This document shows positions 34,469 through 45,229 of a stretch of 64,000 nt of DNA, piece after piece. The notes under the pieces were generated by a model. That model ran no database searches. It saw only the letters and a program-made list of their open reading frames with translations, and was not told the origin of the DNA. Location: positions 87,086,341 through 87,150,340 of the forward strand of contig NC_077237.1 of the NCBI RefSeq assembly GCF_947179165.1. The letters run 5' to 3'. Within the stretch, counting starts at the first letter, position 1, and each line of letters begins with the position of its first letter. A program made the position numbers and the translations under genes. Source of the DNA: Solanum dulcamara (Eukaryota > Streptophyta > Magnoliopsida > Solanales > Solanaceae).

Positions 34469-34635
34469 AGAAAGCTTTGCAAACATTTGTAGTTCTATAT
34501 ATTTGAACTTCTTAATTTCTTCTAGCTCCCTGATATTTCCCAACTTGGAATTTCCATTTGGTTCATGGATATTGATCTCCCTAGTGTTATTGGGGGATGT
34601 TATAATTTTTCTTTAGTTATTCTTCAACTTTTTTC

Positions 34636-34923
34636 ATGGCAAAAACAACCACACAACCACAAATTCATCTTCTTCTTTTCTTTCTGCTACTACTCATGAA
34701 TACTTATTCTTTAGGATTTAACGTAAGATCCCTTCGAAACTATTCTCCAACAAGTAAAAAAACCACCATGCAAGTTCTTCCCAAACAATCAACTACTGTC
34801 ACTACAACCACCACTGTCACTGTCACTATCACTACGGGGGCTACAACCACCCATAATGCAAGTGGGCAATATCGAATGGCTGCTCATAGTGTTCCTAGTG
34901 GTCCAAATCCCGAGTCTAACTGA
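34636..34923 (+). CDS. CLE family secreted peptide precursor, TDIF (CLE41/44)-like
   Basis: A single-exon gene of 95 residues. Residues 1-27 are a signal peptide with a long Leu/Phe core (HLLLFFLLLL). The variable middle is Thr-rich (TTVTTTTTVTVTITT). The protein ends exactly with HSVPSGPNPESN, which differs at two of twelve positions from the TDIF dodecapeptide HEVPSGPNPISN of CLE41/44. TDIF-type peptides are processed in the apoplast and perceived by the receptor kinase PXY/TDR to hold cambial cells undifferentiated and to promote their division. The residues PSGPNP, with their hydroxyproline sites, and the last Asn are kept. Position 10 is Glu instead of Ile, which is unusual and could change receptor fit. 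Length and single-exon structure are normal for the family. Confidence 0.8.
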   Translation: MAKTTTQPQIHLLLFFLLLLMNTYSLGFNVRSLRNYSPTSKKTTMQVLPKQSTTVTTTTTVTVTITTGATTTHNASGQYRMAAHSVPSGPNPESN

Positions 34924-34929
34924 TGAATC

Positions 34930-37569
34930 CATTAAAGCTACTAGAGTTAGTTTCCCTCCTTGCTTATCTTTTATTCTGTGCATTCAGCGCCCGATTAATC
35001 TAAATTCACGCCATATAGGGCCATTGACAGAGGAAGCGCTCTTTATCAGGAATATTTCTCTTTATGAGATAAGATCTTTTGCTCTTGCTTGTAATTTTGC
35101 TATAGAAAAAAGTGTTTGTTTACTTGCTATTGTTGGAACGTTTTTCTGTTTTTCTGCTCATAATGTATATGAAGAATATATGTGTTTTTTTTAATTTGTT
35201 CTATTTGTGTACGTAATTTATGCATAATTGCATATTATACATGAATTTTGATTTTTTTTTTTGTTTAGATGTATCATATGCTAGTGTTTAATAAACTTGT
35301 TTTACACGAAATTTTAAGATTAATTCATGATACATTATTAATATCTCATGAAGAAAAAACTGGTGAAATTATATATTGCTAGATCTACCCCCTTTCCTAG
35401 CTTTTACATCACTTAAAATTATATTTCTTATGTAAAAGCTACCAAAAAACACACAAATCATATATTACAAGGGTCAAAATCAAAATTGAGAGACCAAAAA
35501 TATCATTGTTTCTTTTTATTTGTTGTTGGATAAAGTGTTGTTATGAATTCAAGTCTATATGTTTATAATTTGTTATATTGATTTTTATTCTTTTAAAATA
35601 AAACTATGGATATTTAACTTGAATTTTATGTCATGTGACATGAAAATTTCATAAATCAATATTGAAGACAGTGATTCAGAGCAGTGGTGTCAGATCTCTT
35701 TGTAAACACTGATGTATCTAACTTTTACTTCTTGCTCTTTTATATCTTGAAAATAATAATTCATGGATTTTTGCATTTGTCTTGTCAAATATGTGGGCCA
35801 AATACAAAACAGAACAGGTTATCACTTATCACAAGGACAAAAATGTTTGATTGTATTTGTAATTGTGTGAAATAAAATCATTATTATTAGTTGAAGTTAC
35901 CAATTCTATTGACAATTTAATCAAATCTATACATATAATATTTGATACATATATCTTGTATAACAATTTCTTATGTCATCAAGTTAAATTGACTTACAAT
36001 AACATGTATATCTTCATAGCACACCTAATACGCTAACCTGAAAAATAAAACAATAACTTGTTATAATCGATTAAACAAAATTGGTGATGTAAAATATTTA
36101 CAATGTTAATATATACAATTTGTGCCCATAATTTTACGAGCCTAAGTCTTATACATTGTTAGTGTTAATATATATAGTTTACGTTATTTGATCATCCAAA
36201 TTTAACTCAGGCGTAGCTCCCTTCTATTTTAGAGGGATGTGAAGCAGTATCAAACCAAAATATCCAGCAATCATTAGCGATCTCTCTCTGAAAATGAGGT
36301 GATAGAACCCACCACACCTTCCATTACGACTATCTTGTTATCATTTTACTCCAGTTACTTGCCTTGCCTTTGAGATCCCCTCCTTGTGAGTATGTATATA
36401 TAGATAACAATCTGCTTAAAATGTAGGCTTTGAAATTTAAAAATTAAGACAAACTCCCTGTTACAATATTTAAAAGAAAATTTGATGGTGTAATAATTTA
36501 TTTACCATAGGAGTGAGCTCCCAGAGTGGATGAGGCATCTTTATCAAACTTCAATTCACTTCTCTGAGCATTTTGCCTTGTAGTATTTAATAAGACAAAT
36601 ACAAGCTGCCAAATATCTGGCCTGGTGGAAAGGAGATGATGAACTCAATTATTAGTTTTAGTGAAAATTTGGAAATCTTATACAAGCATTTAGCTAAAGG
36701 AGTCAAAGTCATGAATGTGAGTTTCACATTATATAGTCTTGATAATTAATCTCATCTCATGAGCTAGTATTTATAATTAAATTATATTTTAAAAAAAATT
36801 GCCATGATATCATAATTAGATCTATCTCAAATTATAATTACTCAATGTTCGGCCATATCTTATATTAATATTCATAGTTTATATGTCCAGTCCTGAATAT
36901 GCTGAGGGAGGGGGTTCTTGACTTCCACATCTCGCACGATGGATGGTGGGTTATTTGGTGTCCTTATTGGGTTTGACAATTCTCACCTCATAAACTGACT
37001 TTTGAAATTGAGTTAAGCTCTTATAGATTTTTTCTTTATCATACTATTGGAATCAGATTCATCCTAAATCATAATTATTCGATGTTTAGACATTTATCTT
37101 ATATTATCCATGATTTAAATGTTTAGTATTCGAATAATTTTCACCTCATAAAACTATCTTTCGAAGTTGAATTTGATTGATCAAATATCCATTTATCTAG
37201 TAATTCTAACATCACGCAATGATAAGAGTGTTATCCAAGTCTATAAATATGAAAATGAAATAAAGAACATAAATAATATGGTCAACAGATTGCAAAAGCA
37301 TTTAATTTAACACACTTGGAAAACTACATCTTTTATTAATAATATGGTTGGATAATACAATAGTTCCCAAGCTTTAATTACATGTAACATGTAAAGAAGC
37401 TTTAAAGAACAAATTGACTTTGATATTATGGATAAATGATATAACTCTTGTTTAAATACTTTTACCAAAGTACTCTCACAAAAAAATAGAACTACACAAG
37501 TACATATAAATAACACCTTGTCATTTTCATAGTTCATGCAAGACATTAGAAGAACTAAATATTGATCAA
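34930..37569. other. Gene-free AT-rich region
   Basis: No gene was recognised. A diverged direct repeat is visible: a block with ATAATTACTCAATGTTCGG near 36830 and one with ATAATTATTCGATGTTTAG near 37068, each followed by a TCACCTCATAAA box, about 200-240 bp apart. Confidence 0.45.
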
Positions 37570-38301
37570 TTAATGACCACCACCAATGCCTCCTCCACCA
37601 CCAAATCCGCCGCCACCTCCACCTCCTATACCTCCTCCTACGCCTCCACCTGCACCACCACCAAAGCCTCCTCCGGCACCTCCACCACCACCAATGCCAC
37701 CACCTCCACCACCACCAAATCCTCCGCCTCCACCTCCACCTATACCACCTCCAGCTCCTCCACCTGCACCAAAACCACCTCCAGCACCACCACCTCCACC
37801 TATTCCTCCTCCTCCACCAGCTCCACCACCACCACCTAATCCACCACCTCCACCAAGTCCTCCTCCAGCACCACCACCTACTCCACCACCAGCTCCACCA
37901 CCACCACCAAGTCCACCACCTCCACCTAGCCCTCCTCCAGCTCCACCACCACCTCCTAAACCTCCACCATGACCTAAACCACCACCGGCACCACCTCCTA
38001 GACCTCCACCATGACCTAGTCCACCACCTCCTCCTAATCCACCCCCACCACCTGCGCCACCACCAAGTCCTCCTCCTTTACCTAGACCACCTCCACCACC
38101 TAGACCACCACCTCCTCCTAATCCCCCTCCACCTCCAGCACCACCACCTATACCACCACCAAAACCCTTTCCAAACTTGGGACGTCTATGTCCAAAGAGG
38201 AGCTTCTCATCTCCAACTCCATTAACATCAGCAAACACAACACAATCAACAAACAACACAAGTAGAAGCAAATACCCAAGAGAACAAGATGATAATCCCA
38301 T
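37570..38301 (-). CDS. Secreted glycine-rich protein, 243 residues
   Basis: A single exon from the ATG at 38301. Residues 1-24 form a signal peptide (SLGYLLLLVLFVDCVVFA). A short charged linker follows (DEKLLFGHRRPKFGKG), and then about 190 residues built of GGG-A/L/I/F-GGG blocks, ending GGGH. This is the layout of class I cell-wall structural glycine-rich proteins, in which the Gly repeats give a flexible wall-bound matrix. The terminal GGGH is shared with the small glycine-rich proteins 2.5 kb and more to the right, so they may be related, although those have different signal peptides. A TATA box stands 70 bp upstream. The opposite strand shows a long proline-rich frame that is only the complement. 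Confidence 0.85.
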   Translation of the reverse strand: MGLSSCSLGYLLLLVLFVDCVVFADVNGVGDEKLLFGHRRPKFGKGFGGGIGGGAGGGGGLGGGGGLGGGGGLGKGGGLGGGAGGGGGLGGGGGLGHGGGLGGGAGGGLGHGGGLGGGGGAGGGLGGGGGLGGGGGAGGGVGGGAGGGLGGGGGLGGGGGAGGGGGIGGGGGAGGGFGAGGGAGGGIGGGGGGGFGGGGGGGIGGGGGAGGGFGGGAGGGVGGGIGGGGGGGFGGGGGIGGGH

Positions 38302-38370
38302 AATTATTATTATTATATTAATTCAACTTTAAAACCCTAGACATGCAAAAATGAATACTATCCCTAGCCA

Positions 38371-38380
38371 ATTATATAGT
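38371..38380 (-). promoter_or_regulatory. TATA box of the glycine-rich protein gene
   Basis: Minus strand ACTATATAAT lies about 70 bp upstream of the ATG at 38301. Confidence 0.55.
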
Positions 38381-38689
38381 AGTAAAAATTACTAATCTTT
38401 TTGTACCAAAATTAAATCACATGGTAGGTCCAGTTAAAACTCAACCGTCATCTTCTTTTACTTCAATGCATGTTGGCTTTATGATTGGGCTATATATTTA
38501 ATTCTTTCAACTGCCCTCCTCCAATACACGGACACACTTACAAAGTCACAAAGATTGCACAATTATCATTATTAATACTGTTTTTGGTTGTGAGAGATAA
38601 ATTTGACTTTCAGGGTGTCTCATTTAATTCTTGATTTTATATATCTTCATTAATTGTGTTTAATTAGTTGATTCCCTGCCTATATTAAT

Positions 38690-39053
38690 TACTCTCTCCA
38701 TTTCAAAACAACTCAATTGTCCAGACATTTTTTATAGCTCAAATTAACTTGATTGTTCAATCTTTAAGAATATACTTCATTTGTTTTTTTTTACTTGTCA
38801 AATTTTGACTTGACACATATTTTAAGAAAATAATGATTGGTATAGTGAGTTTATCATTTTATCCTTATTAATTGATAGAGTTTTTTAAACATATTTATTC
38901 ACTACATTTTTCAAAGACATTAACTCAATGTTAATAGATTGAAGGTGTAATAGAAAGAAAAAAATTGTCCTTTCTTGATTTGTCAAAATTGACAAGTAAA
39001 AAAGAAAATCAAAATAGAAAATATTTGACAAGTAAATAGAGACGAAGAGAGTA
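38690..39053. mobile_element. Stowaway-like MITE (TA-flanked), possibly composite
   Basis: The left end TACTCTCTCCATTTC and the inverse complement of the right end, TACTCTCTTCGTCTC, form terminal inverted repeats with TA at both borders. ACTTGTCAAATTTTGAC-type sequences inside, in both orientations, suggest two related elements fused or nested. Confidence 0.7.
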
Positions 39054-40773
39054 TAATTTTAGAATTTTCTTCCATTTTTATCCTTTATTTGAATTTCTTG
39101 TGTGATGATCAGTTCAAAAAACTTTAATTGTTTTGGTTAGTATTGGGACTTGGGAGTGTAGTTATCATGATCAATGTTTAATCATTCTAAAGAGTAATTT
39201 GACAATAATTAAAAGTGGTAAAAATTGAAAGTAATGTCTTAATATTCTTTTCTTAAAGGGTGTGTAATACCCACCAATTCACTTATTTTGAAATGAAGGG
39301 AGTAACAATTATTTCTATATGTTCGAGTTAGTTTGTGCTCCATCTGCATAAATACTGAGTAATTCACCATATCGATCAAAATTAAAGAAAATATAAATAA
39401 ATAAATTATAAATTTTTTGTCGGTTAGAATTTGAATCTAGCATCCGTTTCAATATATAGTCTCGCTCGATTCCAAAATAAAAAGAGACCCAATTTTTATG
39501 TTTATCTAGTTCTATATTAATAACAAGATTTGGATCCCACAAATTAAAAGCAATGCTGACTTTATTGCGAGTTCAACTGAAATTTTAAGAAGTAAGATAA
39601 ATTATTTTTCTCCCGACCACCCTACATGCCACCTGTATTTCATAATTTTCATTTATTTTATTGATCATTAGGTCAAACTATTAATTATCAAGCTGATTCC
39701 TTTATCCATGTAGCCCATTCATTATTATAAATGGCTTTGAACTTTGTATTCAACTAGCTAACTCTCATTTATTGGGTCTTCTAATTGTCATTAATGGATC
39801 AACCAAACAATATCCTCCCAACAGTATTAATTTATATTCTCTGTCAATGTACTGGTTGCAAAATTCTTTGGTTCACATTATATATGCCTATAGCTATTAA
39901 TGTAATTAACTACTGTTGTTTTTCTTACTCAGTGTTGTGGTTATTGAAAATAACTGATTCAAAATATTTTTTCCATCCAATTTTAATTTATTCGTTATAT
40001 ATTAAAAATAAATGTCCACTTTTACTTATCTATTAGTTCATAATCTACCATTGTTATTAATTAATTATAGCCATTTTTTTCAAAATATTTAGTTTTATTA
40101 TATTCAAATAGTGATATAGTAAAATTATCATTTTATTTATTGCTTAGGATGTGGCACGTTAATAATGAACAAGTAAAAATAGACGGAGGGAGAGTAGTTG
40201 TGTCTCAAGACATAATTTATTATTTCCTCCTTAAAAATTCAAATTTTTAAATTTTAAGTTTTAACTTTAAAATTTATGGTCAAACAAGAGCTTAGAACCC
40301 ATAAAATTGAGATTATAGCTCATAAAACCATTAGTTTAATAACGGAGATGAAAGACAAACTAAACAAGTATATAAAAATATTTTTGAAATCAAAACAAAT
40401 ATAAAAGGAATTCACACTCCAATATTAATATTATCATTGATACAATTATAAATCCCAAAAAATCCCAACACGAATACATAGAAAAATGATACAATATATG
40501 TAAAAGAATTGAATAATGCAATAAGCTCTTCTTTGATGAATCAAAATCCAAGAAATAAGGATCCAATACAAAAAGAATCACACCAAACACATACTCATAC
40601 AATCTCCAAAAATTTAAAATAAAGATAGATGTATAAATTTCTTTTGCAAGCATAAGGTAAATTAATTAACGGAAAATGGCAATTAATATACTCCCCAAAC
40701 TCAATCTAGAAGTATATTTAAATTATTTTTTAGTAATTCAGAAATATATTTGACCAATTTTCGATTAATTAAT

Positions 40774-41022
40774 TTAGTGTCCACCACCACCAGCGCCAAG
40801 ACCTTTACCACCAAGTAATCCTCCACCAATTCCTGTGCCACCACTTGCCTCACCAAGGCTTCCACCTGTACCCATTCCTCCGCCAAATAAACCGCCACCA
40901 CCGCCACCTGCTCCACCTGCTCCGAGCATACGCCGCCCTAACACGTCAGCAGAAACCATAATGCCACTAAAAAGAACAATTAAGAGAACTACTACGATAA
41001 TATGAGTTGATGAGATACCCAT
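40774..41022 (-). CDS. Small secreted glycine-rich protein A, copy 1
   Basis: 82 residues, single exon. A signal peptide (IIVVVLLIVLFSGIMVSA, cleavage likely before DVLGRRMLG) is followed by a Gly-rich mature part with GGSLGEASGG in the middle and GAGGGGH at the end. The dibasic GRRMLG just after the signal peptide is shared by three of the four members here. The protein is identical to that at 55365-55613. The TATA box lies about 113 bp upstream. 3' flanks are also conserved with gene B (GCTCTTCTTTGATGAATC), showing an older A/B duplication of about 2.1 kb within each segment. It is likely a small apoplastic or wall protein; function unknown. Confidence 0.8.
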   Translation of the reverse strand: MGISSTHIIVVVLLIVLFSGIMVSADVLGRRMLGAGGAGGGGGGLFGGGMGTGGSLGEASGGTGIGGGLLGGKGLGAGGGGH

Positions 41023-41134
41023 TATAATATTAGTTATAACTTTAAATTAAATGTGGACCAAAAATATTTATGAAGAATAGAAGAAAAAAATGACCAAATA
41101 ATGAGATATATGAGAATGTACTTCTATGGGCAAG

Positions 41135-41142
41135 TATATATA
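41135..41142 (-). promoter_or_regulatory. TATA box of glycine-rich protein A, copy 1
   Basis: Palindromic TATATATA at the same distance from the ATG in all four small glycine-rich genes, within an upstream block (TATGGGCAAG, GAATGTACTTC) conserved between genes A and B. Confidence 0.65.
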
Positions 41143-41691
41143 GTGTTAAATCGCTCTATTTTTTATTTAGTTTATTATAATATTGGCCATGTGTTAGGAA
41201 GTTTAGAATATATAATTGTGAATAATAAGATTATTTCCATGATCTTAGCCAAATATGCCGTTATTTCTTCTATATTAATTGGCTTAGGATCAAGAAATAT
41301 ATTAGTTAATGATTAGAAATAATATATAATGGGATCATTAGAAATTAAGCAATGCACGATTGTGAATAAAAATATGTTTTGTACTCATCTTATTGGCTTT
41401 CCATGAACTATTGTTTGGTTATATTAATATCCAGAAATATAATGTATTTGTTATTTTGTAAACATGTCTGTATATTACATAATGATTAGAAAGAATGATC
41501 GAAAACATAATTATAGCTTAATAAATTTGGATATCGATTTCTTCTCTTTCTCTCTCTAATATTTTCTTTGTATCAGTTTTCGTTATTATTTATTGTTGTT
41601 ATTGGTTTATTCTCCACTATTTTCTATATTGCTCATTTACTACTATATTTTCTTTTCTTACTCATTGTTGTGATATGCTTTACTTTAGTCG

Positions 41692-41807
41692 ATGGTCCAT
41701 TGAAAACAACGTATCTATCTTTACTAGGTATGCAATACACACCACCATGTACTCAGACCTTACTTGTGAGATTACACTGAGTACATTGTTGTTGTTAATT
41801 TCTTCTC
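41692..41807 (+). mobile_element. TS-type SINE remnant, copy 1
   Basis: GTCCATTGAAAACAACG, TCTATC.., GGTATGCAATACACACC and TGTGAGATTACACTGAGTAC, then a (TTG)n tail. Also present at 56283. Confidence 0.6.
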
Positions 41808-41809
41808 TT

Positions 41810-42897
41810 TTATTATTAAATAAATATATACTTAGAGAAAATACAAAAAGAAAAAACACTATATAGTTATCGTGCGGGTACAAAATAGTCTGACATACCA
41901 CTAAAGGTTGTGGTATAATAATAAGTATCTCTTCATTGTGAATCAGAAATCTTAAATCCTATAAATAGATCCGCCTTTGATAGAAAATACTTTACCCCTT
42001 AAAAAAAATTATGATGCGATTTTGAGTTAATCAAACCCCAAAACGGATATAACACACATGATAAAACATTAAGTCTTAGAAGAGAAGTTGATGAATGACA
42101 TATGAGTTTATATTTGATAACCATATTTCAAGCTTACCGAAATGAGAAGAATACAAGTTCGAATTTTATTTCAATAATGATTTCACTTTATCATCTTGAA
42201 TATCAGTCTTTATTTTTATTTTTCCTCTTTAAATGGTAAAAATATAAACAATTGTGTTGAGTCTTACTCTAAGAAAATGTATGAAAAAATACTCGTCACC
42301 CGATTAATGACATCGTATCATTGCCATGATCGAATAAATAGAATTATTGAATTTTATAGAACGTTAAGATTAAATTTGATAACATTAACCCATTTGGATA
42401 GCTCTATGCACCCAGCACCATAAAGATATCACGTCACAAAAAGTGGAAGCTAGCTCCAAATTTACCACATTTTTCTTTCTTTTTTGATTAGCATTGTATC
42501 TTTTTACTATCGTATTTCTTTATTCAATCAAAATTTAATTAATTTGCACAAGTCAAGATTACATCTACAATAATTTACTCAAATTAACGGACTATATGTT
42601 GTTAACCGCAAACTCTAGCATATCGATTAATTGCAATTTTAACATAAATCAAAAGGAATGTAAAACTAATTAATTCACATTCTGTTATTATCATTATACT
42701 ATTAAAATTCCAAAATTTTGGAAAGAAGAAATCACACAAATTAAATAAATAGAAATGATACATGTAATAAAAAAATGTAGCTCTTCTTTGATGAATCAAA
42801 ATTCAAGAAAGAAAGAGCTAAACCAAAAGAATTACCACATCAAATTAAAAACATCACTTATTAAGCAACAACAATTTTGTAATTAATGTAAATTAAT
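41810..42897. other. Intergenic DNA between glycine-rich genes A and B, copy 1
   Basis: AT-rich, no gene seen apart from the 3' flank of gene B, which has a GCTCTTCTTTGATGAATC block at 42780 like that of gene A. Confidence 0.4.
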
Positions 42898-43146
42898 TTA
42901 GTGTCCGCCACCAGCACCGCCACCTCCACCACCAAGCAAACCGCCACCGAGTCCAGATCCACCACTTGCCTCACCAAGATTTCCACCTATACCAATTCCT
43001 AAGCCACCTAAGCCATCACCACCACCACCACCTACGCCGCCTGCACCGAGCATGTGCCGCCCTAACACGTCAGCAGAAACGATAATGCCACTAAAAAGAA
43101 CAATTAAGAGAACTATTCCAATAACACGGGGTGATGAGATACCCAT
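42898..43146 (-). CDS. Small secreted glycine-rich protein B, copy 1
   Basis: 82 residues, single exon, the same plan as protein A: a signal peptide (VLLIVLFSGIIVSA), then DVLGRHMLG, a Gly-rich tail with GNLGEASGG, and GAGGGH at the end. Here the second basic residue after the signal peptide is His (GRHMLG) where the other three copies have Arg. It differs from the copy 2 partner at four residues, all in the N-terminal third, while the Gly-rich part is identical. The TATA box lies about 115 bp upstream. Confidence 0.8.
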   Translation of the reverse strand: MGISSPRVIGIVLLIVLFSGIIVSADVLGRHMLGAGGVGGGGGDGLGGLGIGIGGNLGEASGGSGLGGGLLGGGGGGAGGGH

Positions 43147-43260
43147 AATATTAATTGTAACTTTAAATTAAATATTGTCCAAAAATATTTATGAAGAAAA
43201 AATGATAAAATAGTGAAGAACCCTTGAGATATAATATGAGAATGTACTTCTATGGACAAG

Positions 43261-43268
43261 TATATATA
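43261..43268 (-). promoter_or_regulatory. TATA box of glycine-rich protein B, copy 1
   Basis: TATATATA in the conserved upstream block, about 115 bp before the ATG at 43146. Confidence 0.65.
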
Positions 43269-43734
43269 GTGTTAAATTGGCCTACTTTTTATTTATTAGT
43301 CGATTATAATATTGAGCATGTTTTAGGAGTTGTGAAATATATAATTGTGAATGATAAGATTACTTCCATGATCTTAGCCAAATATCTCCTTAGTTTTTTT
43401 TTCCTTATAATATGTCTGGATGAATCAATAATCAATCAATTAATGATTAGAAAGAGTGATCCTAAGGAATTAAACGAAGCACAATTGTATAGTGACTTTC
43501 CATGAACTATACGTGCTTATATTTGCCATAATTAAATTAATAGCATAAATAATATAAAAGTCACTATAGTTATAAAGGGGGGAAGGGGTGATAGATGATT
43601 AAAGGTTGTGGTGGGGGTAAGCATTTCACCTTCTTTAATTAATCAGAGGTCTTAAATTTGAGAGCTAAAATAGAGCCGCTTTTTGAATTATGTAGAAATA
43701 ACTTTACATCCCCCCCTCTTCCCAAGAAGGATTT

Positions 43735-44206
43735 TTGGCATGGATCATGACGAGGCTATATGTACTATTCTCCCAGATGATTATGGAGGGTTCTGTAAAG
43801 TTTTTGAAAAAAATGATTGAAAATCATATCACCAAAAAATTCATGGTCTAACACAGATAAAAAATTTAGAAAATTGTTTAATTCCTATTGAGTGGCCCCT
43901 ATAGGACTTACCGTAAGTACCCGGGGGATCAATACGTGTAGCCTCGGCACTATCCATGAAGCTACATACTATACTATTATTTAATTCCTCTTGAGTGGCC
44001 TCTAAATACTATAAATGTAATGTGGATTGTGCCAAGGATACACGTACTGCTCCCGCAGATACTTACGGAGGATCCCATTAAGGTTTTGCAAAAAATTGAC
44101 CAAAATTTATATCACCAAAAAAGTTATAGGCTAATACACACGAAAAACTTAGGAAATTGCCTCATTCCTCTTGGTGGCCTCTAAATGCTATAAATATGCC
44201 CTGGGG
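43735..44206. repeat. ~180-bp satellite array, left part, copy 1
   Basis: Units contain CGAGGCTACACGTACTGCTC, GGTACTTACGGAGGGTCCC, ATATCACCAAAAAATT, GGGCTAACACACA and CTAAATGCTATAAATAT. Here there are about two and a half units plus a short inverted piece (about 43905-43975). The array resumes after solo LTR A at 50052. Confidence 0.9.
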
Positions 44207-44869
44207 TGTCACGCCCCGGAAGGGTACCCTATATGTGGCTGGCACTCAGAAGCCATTAATGGCTCCTAAGCGAACTACTTGGCATGATCACACATTCGTT
44301 CATTCATTCAATCAGCGGAAGACTTAAAATAAAGAGATAATTAGATGGACAATCTCAATCAACAATCTAACTCAAGAAAGAAAGGTCATGGGCCAACAAA
44401 TCGAACTCCAATCTATGTCATTAAAATAGTCTAACAAGAACAATTTAAGGAAACAAAATACTCAATCGACCCATCACTATCTAGTCTATGAAGACTCTAT
44501 CACTACTATTTAATTGGTGTCAATGACAGGTTCATGGCTACCTCAAATCAGAATAAAAAGACTAAACTCAACTCAAGAATAACATAAGTGGTATCCTCCG
44601 AATGTAGGTGAGGACTCACCAATAAGCTGAGTGTGCACAAATCCTCAACGGTGCGCCTATTGATGATCTCTAAACCTAACTCTGCATCATAAAACGATGC
44701 AGGTCCAAATGGACGTCAGTACATAGAATGAACGAGTATGTAATATGGTAGAATGAAACATGCATCAAGATAGAATAATATCGGTTCAAATATCTCAAGT
44801 CAGAAAGATAAGAGAGACTCAATCAAGGTGTCATAAGTCTAAAGTAAGAATGCAGTTTAGACAGAGACC

Positions 44870-45062
44870 AATCATATACAATCCAATCCAATCATTTACA
44901 ATTCGATCCAATCCAATAATATACAATACGATCCAATACAATCATATACAATTCGATCCAATCCAGTCATATACAATTCGATCCAATCCAATCGTACACA
45001 ATCCAATTCAATCCAATCACATACCATCCAATCCAATCCAATCATATACAATCAACTCAACA
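44870..45062. repeat. Pentamer-type (CAATC/CAATCATATA) low-complexity array
   Basis: Irregular tandem CAATCCAATC, ATATACAATTCGATC units inside solo LTR A. Copy 2 (59461-59690) has about one unit more. Confidence 0.85.
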
Positions 45063-45224
45063 ATTAAGTCAAAGGAATCAACTCAATAGATATGCAAAGT
45101 AGAATTTAGAAATGTTTTACAATTTGACTCAATCATTTACAATCTCAATCAAACTAATCATATCATGAACAATCCACTCAATTTGGGAGTTTCTCTAACC
45201 GACAACCATCACCTATGAGTCAGT

Positions 45225-45229
45225 GATGT
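45225..45229. repeat. Target-site duplication of solo LTR B (GATGT), left
   Basis: Repeated at 48124-48128. The empty site in copy 2 has a single GATGT at 59843-59847. Confidence 0.9.

Noticed and set aside
37586..37972. Long proline-rich open frame on the plus strand
   Set aside because: It is the exact complement of the glycine-rich repeats of the gene on the minus strand, which has a signal peptide, TATA box and sensible start. The proline frame has none of these.
41101..41316. Plus-strand open frames upstream of the small glycine-rich genes (also at 43224, 55692 and 57815)
   Set aside because: They lie over the promoters of the minus-strand genes. Their conservation is explained by the conserved TATA block and the duplication.
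44760..45089. A 109-codon open frame rich in Ser, Asn, Pro and Ile
   Set aside because: It is the translation of the CAATC-type low-complexity array inside solo LTR A.
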